45,721 nucleotides of DNA from Vitreoscilla stercoraria DSM 513 (GTDB lineage: Bacteria; Pseudomonadota; Gammaproteobacteria; Burkholderiales; Neisseriaceae). The DNA lies in the NCBI RefSeq assembly GCF_000382305.1, contig NZ_KB908035.1, positions 1-45,721 on the forward strand. Reading direction: 5' to 3'. Positions 25,902 to 34,031 of the stretch are shown here, piece by piece (position 1 is the first letter of the stretch; each line of letters begins with the position of its first letter). The notes under the pieces are model-generated. The model made no database searches. It was not told where the DNA came from and saw only the letters and a list, made by a program, of their open reading frames with translations. The position numbers and the translations under genes were made by a program.

Positions 25902-25914
25902 AAGCGTCCTGTAA
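25902..25914. repeat. single DUS-type word
   Basis: AAGCGTCCTGTAA, exact copy, unpaired, in the gap between grxD and upp. Confidence 0.75.
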
Positions 25915-26010
25915 ACATCAAAATCACATCCATATCGCTCATGTGCTCACTGATTTCATCCAGCAATCTAAACCTCATTCAACCATTCATTAACCCTAAA
26001 AGGCATCACC

Positions 26011-26649
26011 ATGTCCAATTTATGCATCATCGACCATCCTTTGGTACAACACAAATTAAGCTTAATGCGCCAACAAGATTGTTCCACTTACAAATTCCGT
26101 ACCTTGACCAATGAACTGGCTCGTTTAATGGCTTATGAAGCCACGCGCGACTTTCCCATTGAAGACTACGACATGATGGGCTGGGAAGGCAATATCATTC
26201 AAGGCAAACAAATCAAAGGTAAAACTGTCACCATCGTACCGATTTTGCGTGCTGGCATCGGCATGCTTGATGGCGTAATGGACATGTTGCCAACTGCCAA
26301 AATCAGCGTGGTCGGCTTACAACGCGATGAAGAAACCTTGCAACCTGTGTCATATTTCGACAAATTCGTACCGAATGTGTCTGAGCGCACTGCGTTAATC
26401 ATCGACCCAATGCTCGCTACAGGCGGCTCTATGGTAGCGACCATTGATTTGTTGAAAAGCAAAGGCTGTAAAGACATCAAAGCTTTGGTGATTGTGGCTG
26501 CGCCTGAAGGCGTGAAAGTGGTCAACGATGCCCATCCTGATGTGACCATTTACACCGCAGCTTTAGACAGCCATTTGAATGAAAACGGCTACATCATTCC
26601 GGGCTTGGGCGATGCAGGCGACAAAATTTTCGGTACGGTTCACCATTAA
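26011..26649 (+). CDS. upp: uracil phosphoribosyltransferase
   Basis: Salvages uracil to UMP using PRPP. 212 aa. The PRPP-binding loop IIDPMLATGGSMVATIDLLK is intact, along with IVPILRAGIGMLDGV and the C-terminal uracil-binding YIIPGLGDAGDKIFGT. AAAAGG lies 5-10 nt before the ATG. Followed by a small DUF2322-like gene 20 bp downstream, then a strong terminator. Confidence 0.96.
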   Translation: MSNLCIIDHPLVQHKLSLMRQQDCSTYKFRTLTNELARLMAYEATRDFPIEDYDMMGWEGNIIQGKQIKGKTVTIVPILRAGIGMLDGVMDMLPTAKISVVGLQRDEETLQPVSYFDKFVPNVSERTALIIDPMLATGGSMVATIDLLKSKGCKDIKALVIVAAPEGVKVVNDAHPDVTIYTAALDSHLNENGYIIPGLGDAGDKIFGTVHH

Positions 26650-26669
26650 ACCCTTGAATAAGGACAAAC

Positions 26670-26987
26670 ATGAATTTCAATGATTACTTAGCAACATTTG
26701 CCAACGTAGACGATTTAAGCGGCCTGAACGTGATTTCTGCCGATGGTCAATTGGTACACCACATTCCTGCTGTAACAGGCAAATTGGGCAGCTTAAAGTT
26801 ATACAATGCTTTGGCCGCTCAATTTAACGGTGTATTGAACGTACAGGCCGCTGAACAAGGTTTGACATGGTTTGCAGAACATGTAGAAGATGCTGTCCAA
26901 AATCCAGGCAAGCATCCTAATGTGGATTTGCTCATCCAAGTACAAAACAATGCATTGCAATGGCGCTTAGAACCCATTTCTAAATAA
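26670..26987 (+). CDS. DUF2322-like small protein
   Basis: A soluble 105-aa protein whose sequence (DLSGLNVISADGQLVHHIPAVTGKLGSLKLYNAL, then GLTWFAEHVEDAVQNPGKHPNVDLL) fits the DUF2322 family known mainly from Neisseriaceae and relatives. No function is established. No signal, no Cys. It has AAGGA before its ATG and is the last gene of the upp transcript, ending 13 bp before an intrinsic terminator. Family assignment is from memory of the pattern. Confidence 0.75.
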   Translation: MNFNDYLATFANVDDLSGLNVISADGQLVHHIPAVTGKLGSLKLYNALAAQFNGVLNVQAAEQGLTWFAEHVEDAVQNPGKHPNVDLLIQVQNNALQWRLEPISK

Positions 26988-27000
26988 TGTTTGCCCAATA

Positions 27001-27028
27001 AAAAACCGCCAAATGGCGGTTTTTTTTG
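27001..27028. terminator. intrinsic terminator, bidirectional
   Basis: AAAAACCGCC-AAAT-GGCGGTTTTTTTT. It stands between the convergent upp and clpA transcripts, with A and T runs on opposite sides. Confidence 0.92.
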
Positions 27029-27041
27029 CTTGTCATACTCA

Positions 27042-28028
27042 TTAATGAACAGCTTGCGCTAACTCTCGATCGCTTTTAGCAGTTGGGAAAATCAATTGAA
27101 TACCATCGATTTTTTCATCCCAATCCACAATCACGCGACCACCTTCAGCCAACTTACCAAACAACAACTCATCAGCCAAAGCCTTACGAATGGTCGATTG
27201 AATCAAACGGCCCATAGGGCGCGCACCCATTTGCGGATCAAAACCTTTTTTACCCAAATAAGCTTTCAATCCATCGGTAAACTCAACATCCACCTGCTTT
27301 TGCAACAATTGTTGCTCTAATTGCAACAAGAATTTCTCGACCACTTGTGTGATGATTTGCTCGTTCAAAGCAGCAAAAGACACAGTCGCATCCAAACGAT
27401 TGCGGAATTCTGGGCTGAACAATTTGTTGATTTCAGCCATTTCATCCCCTACCGATTTGGCATTGGCAAAACCAATGTTTTGTTTGATCAACGCCGTCGC
27501 GCCTGCATTGGTTGTCATGATAATGATGACATTGCGAAAATCGGCTTTGCGACCGTTGTTATCGGTCAAAGTGCCATGATCCATTACCTGCAACAACACA
27601 TTGAAAATATCAGGATGGGCTTTTTCAATTTCGTCTAATAACAACACTGAATAAGGTTGTTTGCTGATGGCTTCGGTTAACAAACCACCTTCTTCATAAC
27701 CCACATAACCTGGAGGCGCACCAATCAAACGAGAAACGGCATGACGCTCCATGTATTCAGACATATCAAAACGCAAGAACGGGATGCCTAAATTGTAGGC
27801 CAATTGCTTAGACACTTCTGTTTTACCCACACCTGTTGGACCTGAAAACAAGAAGCTGCCAATTGGTTTATCAGGATGACCCAAACCTGAGCGAGACATT
27901 TTAATGGCATTGACCAAAGCTTCAATGGCTTTGTCTTGACCAAATACCATGTTTTTCAAATTGCGACCCAAATATTGCAAGGTATTTTTATCGCTAGAAG
28001 AAACCGTTTTTTCAGGAATCCGCGCCAT
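27042..28028 (-). CDS. clpA: ClpA, C-terminal part (D2 AAA+ module) after an in-frame stop
   Basis: Encodes the second half of the ClpA unfoldase: RIPEKTVSSSDKNTLQYL, Walker A GPTGVGKTE, Walker B VLLLDEIEKAH, the IGF tripeptide (KQNIGFANAK) by which ClpA docks on ClpP, and the D2 small domain. It is in the same frame as the upstream part and separated from it only by one TAA (28050-28052) and seven sense codons before the ATG at 28028. That ATG has only a weak AAGAAAT upstream, so independent translation is uncertain. Read through, the whole protein would have about 759 residues, as expected for ClpA (E. coli 758). No clpP is in view. Confidence 0.85.
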   Translation of the reverse strand: MARIPEKTVSSSDKNTLQYLGRNLKNMVFGQDKAIEALVNAIKMSRSGLGHPDKPIGSFLFSGPTGVGKTEVSKQLAYNLGIPFLRFDMSEYMERHAVSRLIGAPPGYVGYEEGGLLTEAISKQPYSVLLLDEIEKAHPDIFNVLLQVMDHGTLTDNNGRKADFRNVIIIMTTNAGATALIKQNIGFANAKSVGDEMAEINKLFSPEFRNRLDATVSFAALNEQIITQVVEKFLLQLEQQLLQKQVDVEFTDGLKAYLGKKGFDPQMGARPMGRLIQSTIRKALADELLFGKLAEGGRVIVDWDEKIDGIQLIFPTAKSDRELAQAVH

Positions 28029-28049
28029 TTTAGCGATGATTTCTTCAAT

Positions 28050-29321
28050 TTATTCACGTCCAATGGTTTTGCGCTGCTTGCCTTTAGGCTTCACTTTTTG
28101 CGCCGCACCCGCTTCATCAATCACATCAATCGCCTTATCAGGCAAGAAACGCTCATTCAAATAACGCACCGATAAACTCACAGCCGCTTCCAAAGCTTCA
28201 TTGGTATAACGCACATTGTGATAGCTTTCAAACGAAGTTTTCAGGCCGCGTAAAATCGCCACTGTCTCTTCTGCTGTTGGCTCCACCACATCCACTTTTT
28301 GAAAACGGCGACTCAAAGCATGGTCTTTGTCAAAAATGGTGCGGTATTCTTGGTAAGTCGTCGCACCAATACAGCGCAACTGACCTTTTGCCAAAGCAGG
28401 TTTGAGCAAATTAGACGCATCCATCGTGCCACCAGACACACTGCCTGCACCAATGATGGTATGAATTTCATCGACAAATAAAATGGCGTTAGAAAGTTCA
28501 GTTAATTCTTTCAGCACCGCTTTAATACGGGCTTCAAAATCACCACGATATTTGGTGCCTGCCAGCAAAGCGCCCATGTCTAAAGAAAATACAATTGCAT
28601 TTTCTAAATGCTCTGGCACTTGCTTATGTACGATTTGGTAAGCCAAGCCTTCTGCCAACGCGGTTTTACCGACGCCAGCCTCGCCGACCAATAAAGGATT
28701 ATTTTTACGTCGGCGACCCAAGATTTGCGTGATGCGCAACATTTCATGCGCTCGCCCAATCAATGGATCCACACGACCAGCCAAAACTTCACTGTTCAAA
28801 TTAGTAGTGTATTGCTGCAAAGCATTGTCCATGGAAGCTTCCTTTCCATACTCATTCCCTTGTAGGGGCGGAGGCGGTGCTCTTTCAGGCTCGATGCCAT
28901 GAGCCAAATAACGCATCACATCCAAACGCGTGATTGACTGCTGGTTTAAAAAATAAACCGCATGAGATTCACGTTCTGAAAAAACCGCAACCAACACATC
29001 TGCGCCTGTTACCTCTTTTTTCCCTGCACTTTGAGAGTGAGAAATGGCCGCATGCAACACACGCTGGAACCCCATAGTTGGTTTTGTCTCGATCTGCTCC
29101 ATCATATGCGCTGGAACATTCGGGGTTTCATTGACAATACATTCGGTCAATCGTTCTTGTAAAAGTTCAATGTTTACATGACAACCCACTAATGCTTTGT
29201 GAGCCGAATCATTGTCTAGCAAAGCCAATAATAAGTGCTCCACACCGATAAACTCATGACGTTTAACTCGAGCATTTGTGTAAGCTTCTTGTAAAGTTTG
29301 TTCTAATTCTGTGGAAATCAT
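28050..29321 (-). CDS. clpA: ClpA, N-terminal part (ClpS-binding domain and D1)
   Basis: Encodes the Clp N-domain (MISTELEQTLQEAYTNARVKRHEFIGVEHLLLALL) that binds the adaptor ClpS, and the first AAA+ module: Walker A GEAGVGKTALAEG, Walker B ILFVDEIHT, and DKAIDVIDEAGAAQKVKP. It stops at KTIGRE-TAA exactly where intact ClpA continues with an IEE(I/V)..(A)RIP segment. One base change (TAA from CAA) would restore it. The start at 29321 has GAGGAGG 7 nt upstream and overlaps the clpS stop as ATGA, so clpS and clpA are translationally coupled. A product ending here would lack the ClpP-docking loop. Confidence 0.9.
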   Translation of the reverse strand: MISTELEQTLQEAYTNARVKRHEFIGVEHLLLALLDNDSAHKALVGCHVNIELLQERLTECIVNETPNVPAHMMEQIETKPTMGFQRVLHAAISHSQSAGKKEVTGADVLVAVFSERESHAVYFLNQQSITRLDVMRYLAHGIEPERAPPPPLQGNEYGKEASMDNALQQYTTNLNSEVLAGRVDPLIGRAHEMLRITQILGRRRKNNPLLVGEAGVGKTALAEGLAYQIVHKQVPEHLENAIVFSLDMGALLAGTKYRGDFEARIKAVLKELTELSNAILFVDEIHTIIGAGSVSGGTMDASNLLKPALAKGQLRCIGATTYQEYRTIFDKDHALSRRFQKVDVVEPTAEETVAILRGLKTSFESYHNVRYTNEALEAAVSLSVRYLNERFLPDKAIDVIDEAGAAQKVKPKGKQRKTIGRE

Positions 29322-29662
29322 ACAACTGCCTCCTCTACTGTGCATTGCAACGGATGCTCATTGTCAAAAGCCAAATCCATCACCTGACTTTGTTTGGTTG
29401 TCGCAATATCCCAACTATAAATACCACACAATCCTTTGCCTTGTTCATGCACCATCATCATCAAAGCAAAGGCCTGAGATTCGTCCATAAAGAAAATATT
29501 TTGCAACACATACATCACAAAATCCATGGGCGTAAAGTCATCATTTAACAAATAAACAGCATATTGTTTTGGCGGAACCAATTGCTGTGCCAATAGGGTT
29601 TTAGACTCAACTGATGTTTCATTTACAGGATGGGATACCATCACTTTTATTTCCGTTGTCAT
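29318..29662 (-). CDS. clpS: ATP-dependent Clp protease adaptor ClpS
   Basis: Delivers N-degron substrates to ClpA. About 114 aa with the conserved core YAVYLLNDDFTPMDFVMYVLQNIFFMDESQAFALMMMVHEQGKGLCGIYSWDIA: the NDD-x-T-PM-x-FV motif that contacts ClpA and the residue set around the N-degron pocket are intact. The start is uncertain: GTG at 29680, ATG at 29662 (chosen) or ATG at 29641, none with a good ribosome-binding site. The N-terminal tail is variable in the family. It is followed by clpA with a 4-nt stop/start overlap. Confidence 0.93.
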   Translation of the reverse strand: MTTEIKVMVSHPVNETSVESKTLLAQQLVPPKQYAVYLLNDDFTPMDFVMYVLQNIFFMDESQAFALMMMVHEQGKGLCGIYSWDIATTKQSQVMDLAFDNEHPLQCTVEEAVV

Positions 29663-29871
29663 AAGATAATGATTGTTCACTTCAAAGTAAAAAATTTGTG
29701 TTAGTTTTATGTTTCATTGTGCGCAGTTTTTAAATTTTTCGCAAACTGTGCTTGACTCATTAGGGTAAATAACGGTAAAACGTCATCAGTGGCAAACATC
29801 ACTCACCTCCAAGGTTGATGTGTTTGGCTCACATTTTCAAAATAATTGTTTTATAGAGTTAGGAAGTTTCA

Positions 29872-30075
29872 ATGGCAACAGGTACTGTTAAATGGTTTAA
29901 CGACGCTAAAGGTTTTGGTTTCATCACTCCTGATGAAGGTGGCGAAGATTTGTTCGCTCACTTCTCAGCTATCAACATGAACGGCTTCAAAACCTTAAAA
30001 GAAGGTCAACGCGTAAGCTTTGATGTAACTGAAGGCCCTAAAGGCAAACAAGCTTCAAACATTCAAGCTGCATAA
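29872..30075 (+). CDS. cold-shock protein, CspA family
   Basis: A 67-residue single cold-shock domain that binds single-stranded RNA/DNA. The RNP1 motif KGFGFI and RNP2 motif DLFAHF are intact. TTAGGAAG precedes the ATG. Upstream there is TTGACT at 29752-29757 with an imperfect -10 (GTAAAA or TAAAAC, 17-18 nt away), which would give a leader of about 85-90 nt, shorter than that of E. coli cspA. Divergent from clpS. A strong terminator follows 85 bp after the stop. Whether it is cold-induced cannot be told. Confidence 0.95.
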   Translation: MATGTVKWFNDAKGFGFITPDEGGEDLFAHFSAINMNGFKTLKEGQRVSFDVTEGPKGKQASNIQAA

Positions 30076-30159
30076 TTAGCCTGAAATTCACTACCCTAGC
30101 GTGTGGTGATTTAGAATAGAGCCTGTTGCAAAGTTTTACTTCAAAACCATGTTACAGCA

Positions 30160-30194
30160 AAAATAAGAGCACAGTAACTGTGCTCTTATTTTTT
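30160..30194 (+). terminator. intrinsic terminator of csp gene
   Basis: AAATAAGAGCACAG-TAA-CTGTGCTCTTATTTTTT: stem of about 14 bp with T6, 85 bp after the cold-shock gene. Confidence 0.9.
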
Positions 30195-30854
30195 GTCTTG
30201 AAATCATGCTCTATCCACATGGTAAGGTTTCAAATACGCCCTTACAAAATCGTATCAAAGTGATGCGGCTACGCTTTGAATTTACTGACTGTAACATGCC
30301 ACATTTTAATAAATAATCTTTGGCTGCCAATGTGATAAATCCTCCAGCTATAGGATGATTACCGCTCTAAAAACAACAAAAATATAATAGTAACCATTCT
30401 TTATAAGCTTTATGCCAACACGATTTAACACAAGCGTCCTGAAAATTTTCATCCTCGGCAAATAACTTACAATTTTATACTCATCGTAGCAAACATCAAC
30501 AGCCACATGACGTTTGGCATGTCGCTACATTTGAGGCCAATCCAAACAAAAAACCTCCTCTAAATATTTATTTGGAATTTTTTAATTCTCAAAAAAACAA
30601 CACTCTTATCAACTTGAATGATTCAAAATATCAATTATTCACTATCCATCATTCCAAAGCCATACAAAGGCCGCTTTAAAAATACCGATATCATTTCTTT
30701 GACTTGAATTAAAGCAAGCTTCTCTAAATCACGGTACAAGTTAAAGCAGTAACTCGTCGTATTCAAATACATATAAATGTATGCCGCACATAAAGGTAAA
30801 TATTTGCTATTGCTGCATTTTAAGCTGCATCATCAACTTGATTGGGAAGAAAAC
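30195..30854. other. 660-bp gap without recognised gene
   Basis: The longest gene-free stretch of the window. No plausible coding frame until the CZB gene; AT-rich in its second half, with one DUS-like fragment (AAGCGTCCTGAAAA, about 30431-30444) and a GAGCCTGTTGCAAAG string before it (30119-30133). I recognise no tRNA, structured RNA or repeat array. It might contain a regulatory RNA or decayed genes, but nothing positive supports either. Confidence 0.5.
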
Positions 30855-31313
30855 ATGAATTTAGATACTTGGATTGATCTGTTGTTAAAAGGCGAAGAAG
30901 CACCCCTACCCATGCCAAAAGAAGAATTGGTATTAGGCGGTCTGCCTATTGATGAAGCCATCAAAGCCCATATTGCGTGGCGTGAAAATTGGTTCCAAGC
31001 TCTGCGTGAACATAATTTAACCAATTATGGTTGCGAACAAGTGAGTGCAGATAACCGTTGCAAAGTGGGTCAGTGGATTTACGGTCCGGGCACGGAATAC
31101 CATAATTATCCAGAATACGAATTGCTACGTAAAAAACATGCTGAATTTCACCAATGCGCAGGTGAAGCGGTGCGTTTACATGAAAAAGGCTATTTTGCCG
31201 AAGCAATTGTCATTACCAAACGCACTTTACCAGAACTGTCTAGCAAAGTTGGACACAGCTTTGCAGACTTATTAGAAGCCGTTCACAACGAGCCTAACAA
31301 AGTTGACGCTTAA
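30855..31313 (+). CDS. standalone CZB-domain (chemoreceptor zinc-binding) protein
   Basis: A 152-residue soluble protein that is essentially one CZB domain. The 3-His/1-Cys zinc set is recognisable: His39 (AHIAWRENW), Cys69 (RCKVGQWIYGPG), and His95/His99 (LLRKKHAEFH). In CZB proteins Zn bound at this site lets the domain sense zinc or hypochlorous acid, usually to control a chemoreceptor or diguanylate cyclase. Here no signalling domain is fused and none is adjacent, so the partner is unknown. The start at 30855 has GGGAAGAA just upstream; the open frame extends 26 codons further but without a start signal. Ended by a paired-DUS terminator. Confidence 0.85.
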   Translation: MNLDTWIDLLLKGEEAPLPMPKEELVLGGLPIDEAIKAHIAWRENWFQALREHNLTNYGCEQVSADNRCKVGQWIYGPGTEYHNYPEYELLRKKHAEFHQCAGEAVRLHEKGYFAEAIVITKRTLPELSSKVGHSFADLLEAVHNEPNKVDA

Positions 31314-31328
31314 AAAACAATCGCTTCC

Positions 31329-31362
31329 AAGCGTCCTGTAATGGTTTACAGGACGCTTTTTT
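31329..31362. terminator. paired-DUS terminator
   Basis: AAGCGTCCTGTAA-TGG-TTTACAGGACGCTTTTTT. T6 on the plus strand, 15 bp after the CZB gene, and just beyond the stop of the convergent lipoprotein gene. Confidence 0.85.
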
Positions 31363-31373
31363 CATCAAACAAA

Positions 31374-31970
31374 TTAAGAGGGAATTTGCGCCATCAGTTT
31401 CAAATATTGTTGCTTGCTGTCTGGGGCCAATACCATCGGTTGGTACAATACAGAGCGTGAGCCGTCTTGTGCTTGAATTTCAATTTTGAACACAAACATG
31501 GTTTCTGTCTCGGGCTGATTGAGCCAAGCCACTTGTGCCATATTTTTGCCCTTAGACACTGCATGCCAACGCTGTGCCAATACCTGACTGCGACTGCCAT
31601 CATCCAAGTTGCGCCACGCATCACCACGCTTGTCACTCAAAAACTCATCTGTAATCAAAGCCTGTGCCGTACCATCATTCAATACTTGTGACACTTGAAT
31701 ATGACTAGGTGCTTTTTTCTCCACATTGACAACAAAATTCCAAGCATACTCAAGCTGTCCATTATCTGCTTGGTATAACATCAAACCCAAATTTTCGACA
31801 TGGTATGTGCCATCACTGGCAGGCAATGCACCACGCTCGGTCATTTGAAACGACTTCACTGCACCACCATCCACTTGAAAATCCAATTGCCGATTGGGCA
31901 ACACACTTTGGCAAGCACTCAAACTCACGACCAACGCCAGCACTGCAAAACATTTACGCCAATTGTTCAA
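31374..31970 (-). CDS. lipoprotein of unknown function, TTG start
   Basis: A 198-aa lipoprotein: MNNWRKCFAVLALVVSLSAC with lipobox LSAC (Cys20) and positive charges at the N terminus. The start codon appears to be TTG (31970): it is preceded by GAGGAGG 8 nt upstream, one of the best ribosome-binding sites in the window, and gives a proper signal peptide. It overlaps the end of ybaK by 17 nt. The mature part (LDFQVDGGAVKSFQMTERGALP, ...SKGKNMAQVAWLNQPETETMFVFKIEIQAQDGS) has no domain that I recognise; a beta-rich fold is likely. Function unknown. Confidence 0.78.
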   Translation of the reverse strand: MNNWRKCFAVLALVVSLSACQSVLPNRQLDFQVDGGAVKSFQMTERGALPASDGTYHVENLGLMLYQADNGQLEYAWNFVVNVEKKAPSHIQVSQVLNDGTAQALITDEFLSDKRGDAWRNLDDGSRSQVLAQRWHAVSKGKNMAQVAWLNQPETETMFVFKIEIQAQDGSRSVLYQPMVLAPDSKQQYLKLMAQIPS

Positions 31971-32445
31971 GGTCCGCCTCCTCTACCGCCAACCACTGCG
32001 CCCCTGTGACTCGTTGTAATTCTTGAGGATTGGCACCAAATACCGCAAACGGTGAACCTGCTGCCGCCCAAACAATAGGGTATTGCAACAAACGCACATC
32101 CAGCCACGTTTCCAACGGCTGATTGTGCGCCAACGGTGGCACACCACCAATGGCAAAACCGACTTCTTGCTTGATGCGTTTGCCTTTGGCCATTTGCAAA
32201 TTTTTGCCCAATTGTTGGGACACAAAGTCTATATCCACTCGATGGCCACCTGACGCCACAATCAAAATCAATTGTCCTGTTGTGGCTTCTTCAAAAATCA
32301 AAGAGCTGGCAATCTCGCTGGGCGTACAACCCAAAACATCGGCAGCCATTTGTGCGGTGCGAGTGCTATCAGACAGCAAACGCAACTGATGTACCACTTG
32401 CTTGGTTTCCAAAATATGGTGTACTTTTTGCACACTCTCACTCAT
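31954..32445 (-). CDS. ybaK: YbaK/EbsC family aminoacyl-tRNA deacylase
   Basis: Trans-editing enzyme that removes wrongly attached amino acids (YbaK: Cys-tRNA-Pro). About 163 aa: HQLRLLSDSTRTAQMAADVLGCTPSEIASSLIF, ILIVASGGHRVD, and KGKRIKQEVGFAIGGVPPLAH with the conserved Lys and GGV/P segment. The family pattern is clear, but YbaK, ProXp and EbsC subfamilies are not separated by what I can see. The start at 32445 (MSESVQKVHH) has GGAAG 8 nt upstream; two earlier ATGs are in frame. It overlaps the downstream lipoprotein gene by 17 nt. Confidence 0.88.
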   Translation of the reverse strand: MSESVQKVHHILETKQVVHQLRLLSDSTRTAQMAADVLGCTPSEIASSLIFEEATTGQLILIVASGGHRVDIDFVSQQLGKNLQMAKGKRIKQEVGFAIGGVPPLAHNQPLETWLDVRLLQYPIVWAAAGSPFAVFGANPQELQRVTGAQWLAVEEADLEQLA

Positions 32446-32564
32446 CAACAAATCTTCCATCTGAACCCATTTCATTTTTTAGTCTGCCATCGGAGGCATT
32501 AGCCTAACGGTGTTACAGGGCGGATTCAAGTATAATGGGCTCAACATTCTTGCAAGGAGCGGTC

Positions 32565-33038
32565 ATGACACCAACCCTCACCCATTACATCCATCCTGTT
32601 TTAGGCTGTTTGCAATTGCATTTCAATGATGATGTCTTAATCAAAGTCGATTTACCTTATCCTCATTTGTACCAAGAAGCCAATGCATCCTTGCCACTGA
32701 TTTGGCAAACGCAATTCGATGCCTACTTTACAGGACGCTTACAAAGCTTTGAAGGCGACATTTTGATTCAAGGCAGCGAACACGACCGCAAAGTGTGGCA
32801 AGCAATGTTAAACACCCCTTACGGACAAACTCGCACCTATGGCGATGTTGCCAAAGAAATTGGCTCGGCAGCCCAAGCGGTTGGTCAAGCTTGCAAGCGC
32901 AATCCTGTTCCGTTGATTATCCCGTGTCACCGCATTGTCGGACAACACCACATTGGCGGTTATTCAGGCGGTACAGGCGACGACACTTTATCCATCAAAC
33001 ATTGGTTGTTAGAACATGAACGCACTCACGCCAGCTGA
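32565..33038 (+). CDS. ogt: methylated-DNA-protein cysteine S-methyltransferase
   Basis: Repairs O6-methylguanine by transferring the methyl group to its own Cys. 157 aa. Active-site segment PVPLIIPCHRIVG with the acceptor Cys, followed by the GGYSGG loop; upstream VWQAMLNTPYGQTRTYGDVA and SAAQAVGQACKRNP hold the DNA-binding helix with the Arg finger region. The start at 32565 has AAGGAG about 6 nt upstream; TATAAT at 32531-32536 may be the -10. It overlaps the xerD start by 23 nt, so the two are co-transcribed. One DUS lies inside (32728-32740). Confidence 0.93.
   Translation: MTPTLTHYIHPVLGCLQLHFNDDVLIKVDLPYPHLYQEANASLPLIWQTQFDAYFTGRLQSFEGDILIQGSEHDRKVWQAMLNTPYGQTRTYGDVAKEIGSAAQAVGQACKRNPVPLIIPCHRIVGQHHIGGYSGGTGDDTLSIKHWLLEHERTHAS
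32728..32740. repeat. single DUS-type word inside ogt
   Basis: TTACAGGACGCTT, an exact copy encoding FTGRL, the same residues as the copy inside purN. Confidence 0.7.
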
Positions 33039-33903
33039 TTACATCGATTTATTGCTAGAGCAATTGTGGTTGCAAGACCGTTTGAGCCAAAACACTTTGG
33101 ACGCGTATCGCCGCGATTTGCAAAAAATCCACGACCGTCTTTTAGTACACAAAGTCGATTGGTTCAATTGCGATGGCGTGCAATTGGGTGAAGCTTTGTT
33201 CAAAAACGAAGAAAAACCGACTTCACAAGCACGAGCTTTGTCGGCCTGTAAACGTTTGTACAATTACTTCAACGAGCAAGAACTCAAACATCAAGAGCCT
33301 TTGTTTTATTTGCAGCGTCCCAAAATCGGTCGCAGCTTGCCGCCCATCATCACCGAAGCGCAAGTGGATGCTTTGCTAGAAGCACCTGATGTGGATGATG
33401 TGCATGGCTTGCGTGACAAAGCATTGCTCGAAATGATGTACGCCACTGGCATGCGGGTATCCGAAGCAATTAATTTAGAATTAAGCCATCTGGATTTACA
33501 GCAAGGCGTAGTATCGACTGTTGGCAAAGGCGACAAACAGCGCCTGATTCCTTTGGGCGAAGAGGCATGCGAATGGCTAGAAGCATATTTATTGCACTCG
33601 CGTCCAATGTTGTTAAAGCAAAAGCCGTGTGATTTTGTGTTTGTCAGCCAAAAGCGTGTGGGCATGACCCGCCAATTGGCTTGGCAAATTGTGGACAAAT
33701 ACGCCACCCAAATTGGCATCGAAAATTTAAGCCCACACAAATTGCGCCATGCTTTTGCCACGCATTTGGTCAATCACGGCGCAGATTTGCGTGTGGTGCA
33801 AATGTTATTGGGGCATGCAGACATCAACACCACGCAAATTTATACCCATGTTGCCAATGTACGCTTAAAACACCTCATAGACCAACACCATCCACGTGCT
33901 TGA
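33016..33903 (+). CDS. xerD: site-specific tyrosine recombinase XerD
   Basis: With XerC resolves chromosome dimers at dif. 295 aa. N-terminal SAM-like DNA-binding domain (TPADYIDLLLEQLWLQDRLSQNTLDAYRRDL) and C-terminal catalytic domain with Arg in GMRVSE, Lys in VGKGDKQR, HKLRH (His and Arg), His in LLGHADI and nucleophile Tyr in TQIYTHV. The ending SPHKLRHAFATHLVNHGAD ... RLKHLIDQHHPRA is the XerD rather than XerC type. It overlaps ogt by 23 nt. No dif-like site was recognised in this window. Confidence 0.95.
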   Translation: MNALTPADYIDLLLEQLWLQDRLSQNTLDAYRRDLQKIHDRLLVHKVDWFNCDGVQLGEALFKNEEKPTSQARALSACKRLYNYFNEQELKHQEPLFYLQRPKIGRSLPPIITEAQVDALLEAPDVDDVHGLRDKALLEMMYATGMRVSEAINLELSHLDLQQGVVSTVGKGDKQRLIPLGEEACEWLEAYLLHSRPMLLKQKPCDFVFVSQKRVGMTRQLAWQIVDKYATQIGIENLSPHKLRHAFATHLVNHGADLRVVQMLLGHADINTTQIYTHVANVRLKHLIDQHHPRA

Positions 33904-33917
33904 TGGCTTGGGCAGTT

Positions 33918-33930
33918 TTACAGGACGCTT
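33918..33930. repeat. single DUS-type word
   Basis: TTACAGGACGCTT, exact and unpaired, 15 bp after the xerD stop. Confidence 0.75.
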
Positions 33931-34031
33931 GTTACTCAATATCCATTTGAAATATTTTTTATCCATCAAAATCACCAAAATGGATACCAATCATTTATAT
34001 TCATCAAAAATTTTGAAAGCCACCCCTATCC

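Noticed and set aside
30119..30133. GAGCCTGTTGCAAAG resembles the ends of some insertion sequences
   Set aside because: No partner repeat, target duplication or transposase remnant was seen around it.
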